Positions 1 to 8,479 of a stretch of 64,000 nucleotides of DNA are shown here, piece after piece (position 1 is the first letter of the stretch; every line of letters starts with the position of its first letter). A program made the translations under genes and the position numbers. Where the stretch lies: positions 1-64,000 of the forward strand of contig JAQWSU010000026.1 in assembly GCA_029243025.1 (NCBI GenBank). The letters run 5' to 3'. Source of the stretch: Pirellulaceae bacterium (lineage in GTDB: Bacteria > Planctomycetota > Planctomycetia > Pirellulales > Pirellulaceae). Under the pieces are notes generated by a model that was not told the origin of the DNA, ran no database searches, and saw only the letters and a list, made by a program, of their open reading frames with translations.

Positions 1-150
1 TGCTGTTGATCCTGCTGCTGTTGATCCTGCTGCTGTTGATCCTGCTGCTGTTGATCCTGCTGCTGTTGATCCTGCTGCTGTTGATCCTGCTGCTGTTGAT
101 CCTGCTGCTGTTGATCCTGCTGCTGTTGATCCTGCTGCTGCTGATCCTGC
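1..150. repeat. 15-bp tandem repeat, about 10 copies, coding for QQQDQ units
   Basis: The unit TGCTGTTGATCCTGC repeats perfectly nine times from base 1; a tenth copy has one T to C change. It is in frame in the minus-strand Bat gene and codes for a Gln-rich pentapeptide containing one Asp. The array begins at or beyond the window edge, so its copy number is a minimum. The near-perfect nucleotide identity suggests recent expansion by slippage. Confidence 0.98.
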
Positions 151-1727
151 TGGTCATTCAATTGTTTGATTAACTCGCTCGCCAACTCTATGTTGGCTCG
201 AGCATCACCATTTTCCGAATCAAGTCGCAGGGCACTTCGATATTGCTCAATTGCTTGCAACAACTGTTCGACTGCCACCGCCGGATCCTGTTCCATTTGC
301 TCAATCGCCTGAGCGTAATGACAGTTCCCGAGGTTATATCGACTGTCAGCAGCAATCTGGGAGTCATCTGACTTGGCAGACTCACCGAACAAGGTCATCG
401 CTGACGGGTAGTCGGAATTTCGATAATGAGCGACGGCCAGGTTGTAATTGAATTTCGGCTCGATCGACAAATCGATATCGTCGATCGCCGTGAGAACTTC
501 AATTGCTTCCATCGGTTTCTGTTGGCGAACAAGATCGTTCCCGGCATTAATCTGGTTTATCACGTCAATCTCTTGGGCCGTTGAGGTTTTCGCAAAGACA
601 GCGACTAATAAGATCGCTGCCGCGGTGGCAGCTTTCGCCACAGGGTTCCCCGCAGCGCGATCCTTTTTCCTCGGCCTAGCGGGTTCAGCGTTTCTCGCTT
701 CCTCATCAACGACCCCAACCGTCGCTGCGTTTCGACTCCGGGTCGTGACCATGATTTCACTCAGGAAACAAATTAGAGCGAGAGCCGCGAACCATTGAAA
801 TCGAGGAATGTAGGCGTTGACCTGACTCGATTCAAACTCTGTTTGTTCAACTTGAGCAACATAACCGTGATAGACATCCGCCATGTTAACCCGCTTGGTA
901 CCGGCGGGAATGTAAGCGGCCTTCGTCTCCGTGGCGATATCTCTGAGAACACGCCCGTTCAATTTGGACCAGACTTGCTCTCCTTGATGCTCAACAAACT
1001 GAGCTCCTTGAGATTTTTGATCAGGTATTCTCGCACCTTGATCCATATCTCCGAGTCCAACGGTAAAAATCCGAGTTCCATTTTCTTGATGCAACGCCTT
1101 GGCCAATTCGACAGGACGACTTTCCTGATCTTCACCATCGGTAAAGATCACGATGGTCTTGTGATCATCCGTTTTACCGAGAAAAGCTTTCGACGCGGCT
1201 TGAATGGCTACGCCTAGTTGCGACCCACCTCTTGAAACGGAATGCGGACCCACTGAGTCAAGGACTTGCCGAAAATCACCGTAATGACTTGTAAGCGGCA
1301 CTGCTTGATTCGCGTCACCAGCAAACACTACCAACCCAACCCGATCGCCAGCCATCTCTTCGAGCATATCCTTGATTTGCTGCTTGGCGCGTTCCAACCG
1401 ACTCGGACTGGCATCTTCGGCCAGCATGCTTCGCGACACATCCAACGCAAAAACCACCTCAATTCCTTTTTGAGGGACATCATGGGTGGTTTTCCCCCAG
1501 CGGATGTCCAAGAGCGCGACGACCAGCAGTACAAGACCACTCGCCAGCAATAAGGTTGAGAGAACCGCGATCCGGCCGGAGCTGGTCGGGAGAACTCCCT
1601 TGAGTTGACTGGAGGCAGCAAACTTCCGGATGGACTGCTGCTTCGACCAACCATTCCAAATCATCAGCCCTACTGCCAGCAAACTGAACAGGATCAACCA
1701 GGAGTAAGTTGGGTTTCCAATTTCCAT
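1..1727 (-). CDS. batB: BatB/BatC-like fusion: membrane VWA protein with TPR domain (partial, runs off left edge)
   Basis: The frame opens with ATG at 1727 and stays open to the window edge, about 575 codons. Residues 10-25 and 53-73 look like two membrane helices, as in Bat proteins. A von Willebrand A domain follows, with the metal-site motif DVSRS at residues 96-100 and a later FTDGED. A third hydrophobic segment (FAALALICFLSEIM) and a fourth (AATAAAILLVAVFA) lie C-terminal, then TPR-like helices (YNLAVAHYRNSDY, YNLGNCHYAQA) and finally a Gln/Asp repeat. BatB and BatC are usually separate proteins, so this looks like a fusion. It starts 2 bases after the batA stop and is the last visible gene of the operon. 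In the family, Bat proteins are membrane or periplasmic and are linked to stress tolerance; the exact function is not established. The C-terminus is not visible. Confidence 0.85.
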   Translation of the reverse strand, partial: MEIGNPTYSWLILFSLLAVGLMIWNGWSKQQSIRKFAASSQLKGVLPTSSGRIAVLSTLLLASGLVLLVVALLDIRWGKTTHDVPQKGIEVVFALDVSRSMLAEDASPSRLERAKQQIKDMLEEMAGDRVGLVVFAGDANQAVPLTSHYGDFRQVLDSVGPHSVSRGGSQLGVAIQAASKAFLGKTDDHKTIVIFTDGEDQESRPVELAKALHQENGTRIFTVGLGDMDQGARIPDQKSQGAQFVEHQGEQVWSKLNGRVLRDIATETKAAYIPAGTKRVNMADVYHGYVAQVEQTEFESSQVNAYIPRFQWFAALALICFLSEIMVTTRSRNAATVGVVDEEARNAEPARPRKKDRAAGNPVAKAATAAAILLVAVFAKTSTAQEIDVINQINAGNDLVRQQKPMEAIEVLTAIDDIDLSIEPKFNYNLAVAHYRNSDYPSAMTLFGESAKSDDSQIAADSRYNLGNCHYAQAIEQMEQDPAVAVEQLLQAIEQYRSALRLDSENGDARANIELASELIKQLNDQQDQQQQDQQQQDQQQQDQQQQDQQQQDQQQQDQQQQDQQQQDQQQQDQQ

Positions 1728-1729
1728 GC

Positions 1730-2800
1730 TTATACGACCTCTTTCAACCACGTGTTTTGTAAAACAACACGCGCCAACATTAGCAAAAACGCAATTAACA
1801 AAATGGGAGGAACGGCGAGAAAGCCCGCGCGATACGGTTGCACGGCCAGTTCCCGATAGTCGACGAAGTTATCCGCTTCGACTTTTGTCTTTTCCAGTGC
1901 ATCAATTTCTTCGTAAATCTTGGTCAACGATTCCGTATCGGTAGCCCGAAAATATTTACCGTCCGTTGCTTCAGCCACTTTCTTGAGTGTCGCTTCATCA
2001 ATATTCACGGGCATCCAGCGCACTACTTTCCGACCGCTAAAACGGTCTCGCACCGGAATGGGTGCTTGCCCTTTTGTCCCAACACCGATGGTGTAAACCT
2101 TGATACCCATTGCTTGTGCTAACTCTGCGGCAGCAAGCGGGTCTAATTCACCGGCCGTATTCTCGCCGTCAGTAAGTAAGATAATCACTTTACTTTTGAC
2201 TTTTTCTTTTTGACGATCATCCAAGGCATTTAATTTCTCGACCGCCAGCGCGATCGCATCGCCGATGGCGGTACCGTCCTCGCTACCTTCGGAAACGATT
2301 TGTGTTTTATTGAGATTGGCCACGAGAAAAGTGTGATCGAGCGTTGGCGGCGTCACCCCATCCGCAAAGCCGGCGAAGGTAATCAATCCCACCAGATCAC
2401 TGTAGCGTCCATCCAAATCATCTTCACCCTTGACGAATTTCCCAGCGACGTTCTTAATGGCTGTCAGCCGATCAACATTTTCGCCCTCAATCTGAAAATC
2501 TAAAGCACGCATACTGCCGCTACGATCAACCACCATTTCGATGGCGATGCCATCGCTATCTACGATTGTTCGCTCCCGTCCCTCTCTCGGCCTGGCAAGT
2601 CCGAGAACGAGAAATGCCAGCGACAAAATCGCCAAAACTTTCGGAAGCCACAACAATCGCTGGCGCACCGTTCGTGTCATTTGTTTCGCAATTGCGACAC
2701 TTGTAAACCGAATAGCCATCTGTCGTCTTTTTGCGAACAGACGGTAAGCGATCCATGGCAGGACGAGCAACAACAACAAATACCAAGGGGAATTCAACAT
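1730..2800 (-). CDS. batA: BatA-like von Willebrand A domain membrane protein
   Basis: This 356-residue protein has the BatA layout: an N-terminal membrane helix (residues 5-19), a second one at about 52-68, a VWA domain, and a C-terminal membrane helix. The metal-site residues are D92, S94 and S96 in VDRSGSM, with GTAIGDA and LLTDGENT further on. The ATG at 2800 is preferred over an in-frame start 24 bases upstream because it has GGAGG about 9 bases ahead and shares an ATGA overlap with the stop of the upstream gene. The tight overlaps on both sides show translational coupling in the operon. Confidence 0.88.
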   Translation of the reverse strand: MLNSPWYLLLLLVLPWIAYRLFAKRRQMAIRFTSVAIAKQMTRTVRQRLLWLPKVLAILSLAFLVLGLARPREGRERTIVDSDGIAIEMVVDRSGSMRALDFQIEGENVDRLTAIKNVAGKFVKGEDDLDGRYSDLVGLITFAGFADGVTPPTLDHTFLVANLNKTQIVSEGSEDGTAIGDAIALAVEKLNALDDRQKEKVKSKVIILLTDGENTAGELDPLAAAELAQAMGIKVYTIGVGTKGQAPIPVRDRFSGRKVVRWMPVNIDEATLKKVAEATDGKYFRATDTESLTKIYEEIDALEKTKVEADNFVDYRELAVQPYRAGFLAVPPILLIAFLLMLARVVLQNTWLKEVV

Positions 2801-3741
2801 CACGCTGCCTCCTTTTCGGCACACGACAATGCCTGCAGTTCGTCGATAATCAAGTGAGTGTCTTGAATTCTGGCAGCAACCTCGGTTCGACTCAGATTCA
2901 AATCAGCAAACTTCGCTTCCTCAGCGATCTGAAACAATGCTCTCATTTTTTTGCACATCGATACGGTTGCACCCCACCCTTTCAGCTCGTCAATCATTTG
3001 ATTCCCGGTGTAGCTCGTAGCAGGAAATAAAAACTCATTTTCGAGATAGACTCGCACGACACCGTCAAGCCGAGCTAATAGCTCGCGAGCTGGACAATCG
3101 TTATCCATATCAGATTGCAGCTCCATTATTTCGAGCTCGGCCCATTCTGCTGGAGTCATCCAACGCTTGCGACGAGCCCTGACGATCGCCAGCCCAGCGA
3201 GACAAGCCAGGACACTACCCGCAACCACAGTCCAGCCGACCCAAGCGTACGACTTGGGTGAATCAAACGTCACGTCAACCACGTCCCGAATATCTCGAAA
3301 TACGGTCGGATCCGCCCGATCTTCCAACACGCTCATCACTTTCACCAGGTGCGGCGTGGTCCGCAACGGCTCGCTTTTCCGATCGGGTCCAACCACCAAG
3401 ATCTCCAGAGCGGGCAGCTCAAACGAACCGGTCGACAAAGTCTCCAAACGAATCGTACGCGTCCAAGTTCGCAGATCGTCACGATCTGCATGCGGGACAT
3501 CCTCTTGATCAGTCAGCCCAAGGACTTCGAATTCGCCCAATCGATCGCCAATCGTTGGAAAATGCACCACGCTGCCGCGGGGCACTTCGGTCCAAACTTG
3601 AAATTCAAACGGCTCAGCGACTTGAAACTTAGATCCCGTGACTCGACTCAAGGCCGAGCCCGCAGCCTCATCAGCTCGAGAGGTGAGCGCACTGACTAGG
3701 ATTAACACCCATGCAACAACACAGCTTGCGAATCTCATCAA
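2800..3741 (-). CDS. BatD-like secreted/membrane protein
   Basis: This 313-residue protein has a signal peptide (VVAWVLILVSALTSRA), a beta-rich extracytoplasmic part (about 35-165), one membrane helix (YAWVGWTVVAGSVLACLAG, about 170-190) and a basic then helical cytoplasmic tail. That order, and its place between the DUF58 gene and batA, fits the BatD/oxygen-tolerance or DUF4381-like proteins of these operons. Sequence similarity is weak by eye, so the family call rests mainly on topology and context. It overlaps both neighbours by 1 to 4 bases. Confidence 0.7.
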   Translation of the reverse strand: MMRFASCVVAWVLILVSALTSRADEAAGSALSRVTGSKFQVAEPFEFQVWTEVPRGSVVHFPTIGDRLGEFEVLGLTDQEDVPHADRDDLRTWTRTIRLETLSTGSFELPALEILVVGPDRKSEPLRTTPHLVKVMSVLEDRADPTVFRDIRDVVDVTFDSPKSYAWVGWTVVAGSVLACLAGLAIVRARRKRWMTPAEWAELEIMELQSDMDNDCPARELLARLDGVVRVYLENEFLFPATSYTGNQMIDELKGWGATVSMCKKMRALFQIAEEAKFADLNLSRTEVAARIQDTHLIIDELQALSCAEKEAA

Positions 3742-4610
3742 CGTGCCTCCCGTCTTCGAAAGTAACGTCTCAGGGGCTCAACAATATCTTGATCAGTGGT
3801 CAATTCAATCGGCTCCATCTGCAAACGGCGAAACATCCCGTTCCGTTTTTCATTTTGTTCGATGAACATTTCGCGATACCATTCGCGGTTTCGTCGACTC
3901 GCGGTGTCCAAGACAACGGTTTCCCCGGTCTCTGCGTCACGGAGATGGATCAAACCAACATTAGGAATCTGCCCTTCACGAGGATCGCTGACGACAACCG
4001 GAATAATGTCATGCTTACGACGGGCTACTTTCAAAAGCGATTCGTATCCTCGATCTTGAAAATCACTGATCAAAAACACCACCGAACGACGACAACTGGT
4101 ACGGTTCAAATGCTCGATCGCAGCTCGCACATTCGTGCCGGTTCCAACAGGCTGGCAATAGAGCAATTCGCGAATAATCCTCAAGATGTGTCGGGAACCT
4201 TTGCGTGGTGGAATGCTCTTCTCCACGTCATCGGTGAAGAGCGTCATACCAACCCGGTCGTTATTCTTGATCGCGGACATGGCAAGCGTGGCGCCCAATT
4301 CAGCAACCAACTCGCGTTTCGTTTGCTGTTGGCTTCCAAAATCGAGCGATGGGCTCAGGTCAACAAGCAACCTTACCGACATTTCTCGCTCTTCGCGAAA
4401 AAGCTTCACGTAGGGCTGGTCGCTGCGAGCCGTCACATTCCAGTCAATCGCACGGATATCATCGCCAACTTGGTATGGCCGAACTTCTTCAAATTCGATG
4501 CCCCGCCCTTTGAAGGCGGAATGCCATGAACCAACCAGCAACTCGTCCACTTTATGCGAGCTGCGAATTTGAATTCGCCGGATTTTCTGAAAGACTTCTT
4601 TCGGGATCAT
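3738..4610 (-). CDS. DUF58 domain protein
   Basis: This protein of about 290 residues carries the DUF58 signature: FKGRGIEFEEVRPYQ, then VGDDIRAIDWNVTA and YVKLFREERE. A VWA-like fold follows, with LLVDLSPSLDFG and VVFLISDFQDRGY. DUF58 proteins nearly always sit next to a MoxR ATPase, as here. The start is uncertain: an in-frame GTG lies at 4628, but ATG at 4610 gives MIPKEVFQKIRRI, which matches how the family usually begins. No clear ribosome site is visible for either. The gene lies 88 bases after moxR and overlaps the BatD-like gene. Confidence 0.88.
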   Translation of the reverse strand: MIPKEVFQKIRRIQIRSSHKVDELLVGSWHSAFKGRGIEFEEVRPYQVGDDIRAIDWNVTARSDQPYVKLFREEREMSVRLLVDLSPSLDFGSQQQTKRELVAELGATLAMSAIKNNDRVGMTLFTDDVEKSIPPRKGSRHILRIIRELLYCQPVGTGTNVRAAIEHLNRTSCRRSVVFLISDFQDRGYESLLKVARRKHDIIPVVVSDPREGQIPNVGLIHLRDAETGETVVLDTASRRNREWYREMFIEQNEKRNGMFRRLQMEPIELTTDQDIVEPLRRYFRRREAR

Positions 4611-4698
4611 AATAATAAGCTTGGGCACAATCCGTTGTGCCGTTTAAGTTGTTATGTGGAAAGTGAACAAGGACATCCAGCGGATGCCGACGACAAAC

Positions 4699-5697
4699 TT
4701 ACGGCATCGGAATGTGATTGAGGATCTCGGTCACAATGGACTCGGATGTTCGATCTTCCGCTTCTGCCTCGTAAGTGACAACGACACGATGTCGCAAAAC
4801 GTCGAGCGCGATTTCACGAATATCTGACGGCGTAACATAACCGCGACCAGCCAGAAATGCGTTTGCCTTGCCGGCCAATGTCAGATTGATCGTGGCTCTC
4901 GGCGATCCGCCGTACTGAATCAACTGGTCTAGATTCATTCCGTAAGACTGGGGCGATCGAGTGGACATCACCAAATCGACGATGTAGCCTTCCACCTTTT
5001 CGTCAACGTGAATTGCGTCGATCAGTTGACGTACAGCTCTGATATCCTCCGGTCCCACCACGGGACAGACCTTGAACGAGGTGGATGTCTTGCTCATTCG
5101 CCGGAGAATTTTGAGCTCTTCGTCTCGATTCGGATAGTCGACAATCACTTTTAACATGAAGCGATCAGTCTGAGCTTCAGGCAAGGGATAGGTACCTTCC
5201 TGCTCGACCGGATTCTGTGTTGCCATCACGAGAAACGGATCGTCCAGCTTGAAGGTCTCGCCACCAATTGTAACTTGTCCCTCCTGCATCGCCTCAAGCA
5301 AAGCACTTTGCACCTTGGCAGGCGCACGATTGATCTCGTCTGCAAGTACTAGATTGGAAAAGATTGGACCTTTCTGAACAACAAAGGTCTGGTCCTGTGG
5401 TCGATAGACCTGTGTGCCGATCAGGTCGGCCGGCAGAAGATCCGGCGTGAATTGAATTCTCTGGAATCCCGTATTGATGGCACGAGCCAAGCTGGCAACG
5501 GCCGTCGTTTTGGCCAGCCCCGGGACGCCCTCAATGAGAAGATGACCACCGGTGAGAAGGCCGATGAGCATCCGATTCACTAACTGTTCCTGACCGACTA
5601 GTACCTGATTCACTTCGTTGACGATCAAGCGAAACGGCTCGCTCGCGTCTTGGATCTTTTCGGTCAACTGATGAATGGCTTGCTGAGTAGTTGTCAT
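4699..5697 (-). CDS. moxR: MoxR-family AAA+ ATPase
   Basis: This 332-residue protein has a Walker A motif (EGVPGLAKT, residues 56-64), a Walker B motif (LVLADEINRAP), and the MoxR segment NPVEQEGTYPLPEAQTDRF. MoxR ATPases are thought to act as chaperone-like partners of VWA proteins, and the four genes downstream encode DUF58 and Bat proteins. The ATG at 5697 has GAGGA about 9 bases upstream. As first gene of the operon it probably carries the main promoter in the 5698-6209 gap. Confidence 0.95.
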   Translation of the reverse strand: MTTTQQAIHQLTEKIQDASEPFRLIVNEVNQVLVGQEQLVNRMLIGLLTGGHLLIEGVPGLAKTTAVASLARAINTGFQRIQFTPDLLPADLIGTQVYRPQDQTFVVQKGPIFSNLVLADEINRAPAKVQSALLEAMQEGQVTIGGETFKLDDPFLVMATQNPVEQEGTYPLPEAQTDRFMLKVIVDYPNRDEELKILRRMSKTSTSFKVCPVVGPEDIRAVRQLIDAIHVDEKVEGYIVDLVMSTRSPQSYGMNLDQLIQYGGSPRATINLTLAGKANAFLAGRGYVTPSDIREIALDVLRHRVVVTYEAEAEDRTSESIVTEILNHIPMP

Positions 5698-6209
5698 AGT
5701 TATTTATCCTCGTTTGTCAGACTTACTGCCCCGATGGTTGCCGCACCCTTGCGTTGTCTTGGTAAAATTTTTTCCTAATCTATAATCTTTTGAGGAAAAT
5801 CTTGGGAGGCGAATTTGTCACTTCCCGGTCCGCTCTATTTTTGCCGAAATATTGGCGGGCTTTTCCCATCTTTGGCTTTCAGGAAGCGGCGTCAAGGACG
5901 ACTTCCGACGCCGAGTTCGCAATCAGACGCCAAGTGTTGCAAAACATCAACAAACTCTGGCTCGATCTGCTCGGCACGCTGCCCCCTGAATCGCGGTCTG
6001 GCTGCTTTCCCTGTGCAACGGAAGAACGTTCAGACAAGACAAGTCGCTCCTACCTGCCAACCGCTAACCTCGTTAAAATAGGTCGACACAAGCACGAGAC
6101 GGCACCTCGCTGCAAAATCAAACGGATTACTCCTGTCTCGGCGCCGAATCGTCGACGTTCGCATCCTCGTCATCCTGCCAAACTCGAATCCAAACGGCCT
6201 TAAAATACG
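5698..6209. other. Intergenic region between divergent genes
   Basis: This stretch separates the minus-strand moxR operon from the plus-strand phosphatase gene and must hold promoters for both. Short frames in it (for example 5790-6203) show no recognisable motif and look like noise. An AT-rich block at 5761-5795 is a plausible promoter area for moxR, but I cannot name -35 or -10 boxes. Confidence 0.5.
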
Positions 6210-7925
6210 ATGAAGATCATTTTCCGCTGCTTGTTACTTCCATGCTTCTTACTCGCCTGCTTGACTTTGCCAGAACTTGGAGTCCATGCCCAGGAGAAGT
6301 CTCACTCCACTTCCCCAAAGCTAATTCTTCAAATAACGGTTGATCAGCTCCGAGGTGATTTACCACGGCGTTACCTAAGCAAGATGGGTCCCGGCGGCTT
6401 TCGCTATCTATTGGAAGACGGAATTACTTTTGTCGATGCTCACCATGCTCACGCAAACACGGAAACGATCGTCGGTCACGCAACGCTCGCAACCGGTGCT
6501 TATCCATCCGCCCACGGGCTGATAGGAAACATCTGGTTAGATCGCGACACAGGGCAAATGACCTACAATATTGAGGACAACCGCTATCCGCTCCTCACCG
6601 CGGACGCGGATGTTGACCAAGCCACAGAAATTGATCCAACTCAGCGAGTAGCCCGCACCGACGGTCGATCGCCGGCGTCGATACTCGTCTCCACCTTTTC
6701 CGATGAACTCACCCTTCACACGGTTGGCGCTGCCAAGGTATTTGCCGTATCGGTAAAGGATCGCGGTGCCGTTTCCATGGCCGGCCATACGGGAAAAGCA
6801 TTTTGGTTTTCTAAGTCGGCAGGCGAATTTGTCACAAGTCGTTTTTACTATGATCGCTACCCAACTTGGGTCACGCAGTTCAACAAGGCGCAACTCCCTC
6901 TCCGCTACGAGAACACCGAGTGGAACTTATTGCAAACCCGCAACAATTACCATTTTGCCGATTTAGACGACATGCCATGGGAAGTTTCTATTGGCCAATT
7001 TGGGCGCATCTTTCCTCACGCCTACGGCACCAGAGACGGAAAGTATTTCAACACACTTTTAACGGTCAGCCCTGCGGGCGATGAGTTAACGCTTGCGTTC
7101 GCCAAAACCCTTATTGAAAACGAAGGCCTCGGCGAGGATCCGATCACGGACTACCTAGCGATCAGCTTCTCGTCAACGGATTACGTGGGTCACTTCTTCG
7201 GCCCTTCAAGTCTTGAGGCAGAAGACAACCTACTACGTCTCGATCGTACACTGGCCAATTTCTTCGCCTACATCGACAAACGAATCGGCCTTGAGAACAC
7301 GCTGATTGTTTTGTCGGCCGATCACGGCGGACCCGAAATACCGGCCCGACTTTCACAACTGGGGTTCGAAGCGGGCTACGTGGACACAACAAGCTGGGAC
7401 AAACAGGCCGGGCTGCTACGCCTGAAAGAACAATTCGGCATCGGAAACGAACTGATCACAAAGTTTTTCCCGCCCTATGTTTATCTCAATCGAAAAGAAA
7501 TTACCAAGCAAGGATTACAACAAGCTGAGGTCGAGGCCGCAGTGGCAAAGGAGATGATGAAGTTCGATGGCATCGCTTTAGCGGTTTCGAGTACCGCACT
7601 CGAACAGGGGCGTGTTGCCGATACCCCAATCACCCAAGCAATCCTAAAAAACCATCATCCTCAACGATCGGGGGATGTGTTTGTTGTTTTCCAACCCAAC
7701 CATTTCATTAATGATTTTGACAGCATCCAAGTGGCGGCAACTCATGGTTCTCCTTGGCGATATGACACCTACGTGCCAATCATCTTTGCTGGCGCGGGGC
7801 TCAAACCACAGCAAGTGACCCGCAAGGTTTTTACCGTGGATGTAGCTCGTACTCTCGCTGCGAAGGCAGGCACCCAACCCCCATCGGGCTCCAGCGGAGC
7901 GATCCTGCCGGAGATCCTGGAATAA
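6210..7925 (+). CDS. PafA-like secreted alkaline phosphatase/phosphodiesterase superfamily
   Basis: This 571-residue protein has a signal peptide (about residues 1-27). It carries the metal and active-site motifs of PafA-type alkaline phosphatases: VDQLRGD with D45, a TETIVGHATLATG block holding the likely Thr nucleophile (T84 or T86), GNIWLDRDTG with the conserved Asn, a DYVGH pair, SADHGG, and a late THGS His. In the family the enzyme cleaves phosphate monoesters in the periplasm using two zinc ions and a Thr nucleophile. It stands alone between two intergenic regions. Substrate cannot be told from the sequence. Confidence 0.85.
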   Translation: MKIIFRCLLLPCFLLACLTLPELGVHAQEKSHSTSPKLILQITVDQLRGDLPRRYLSKMGPGGFRYLLEDGITFVDAHHAHANTETIVGHATLATGAYPSAHGLIGNIWLDRDTGQMTYNIEDNRYPLLTADADVDQATEIDPTQRVARTDGRSPASILVSTFSDELTLHTVGAAKVFAVSVKDRGAVSMAGHTGKAFWFSKSAGEFVTSRFYYDRYPTWVTQFNKAQLPLRYENTEWNLLQTRNNYHFADLDDMPWEVSIGQFGRIFPHAYGTRDGKYFNTLLTVSPAGDELTLAFAKTLIENEGLGEDPITDYLAISFSSTDYVGHFFGPSSLEAEDNLLRLDRTLANFFAYIDKRIGLENTLIVLSADHGGPEIPARLSQLGFEAGYVDTTSWDKQAGLLRLKEQFGIGNELITKFFPPYVYLNRKEITKQGLQQAEVEAAVAKEMMKFDGIALAVSSTALEQGRVADTPITQAILKNHHPQRSGDVFVVFQPNHFINDFDSIQVAATHGSPWRYDTYVPIIFAGAGLKPQQVTRKVFTVDVARTLAAKAGTQPPSGSSGAILPEILE

Positions 7926-8479
7926 AGCACGCAACTGCCCTGTATCGTCGCACTCGTCGTCGGGCGTTGTCCCTTTCGTCTCATTTATGCTCGCATGGCG
8001 GATACCCAAAATCAGCGTAACACGGTCTTTACGCTTTTCCGCCCCGAAGACGCAGGGCCATCTGGCCAGCCCTCGTTTCACGCTTTTGTCTTCGCCTATG
8101 AATCTGACTGAAACGATTCTGCACCCTACGAGTTCCGATGGCCCCAACCATCGATCTTGGAAAAGCGGGCCTTGAATTTGCTCGCAGGTTTCCATTCTCG
8201 AACCTCGACATCTCACCGTTCAGTTCTTGGGAGAGAAGACTTGAGCAACCGCTTAATTTGCCGGACAACTCGGGGCAAGACACATTTTTCCAGCAGAATC
8301 AGCCGAGAAAACTTGCAACTAGCAACTACTGAGTTTAGAACTAGCCTGTTCCCGATCGACGGAACAAGGTGGAAGCGGCAGGATTCGTCCAGTCTAGGAC
8401 GAACTCGTTCAGGCTCGATTGAGCGCTGATCAAATCAATAAACAATGCCCGGACATTCTGTATATAAAGCGAGACTCAA
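7926..8479. other. Intergenic region upstream of giant surface protein gene
   Basis: No convincing coding sequence was seen on either strand. It holds the 3' end region of the phosphatase gene and the leader of the 6.6-kb gene that starts at 8480. No T-run hairpin was found near 7926. Confidence 0.45.

Noticed and set aside
5790-6203. 137-residue plus-strand frame in the moxR/phosphatase gap
   Set aside because: No start signal, no recognisable motif, low-complexity Arg/Ser/Pro-rich composition typical of noise in GC-rich DNA.
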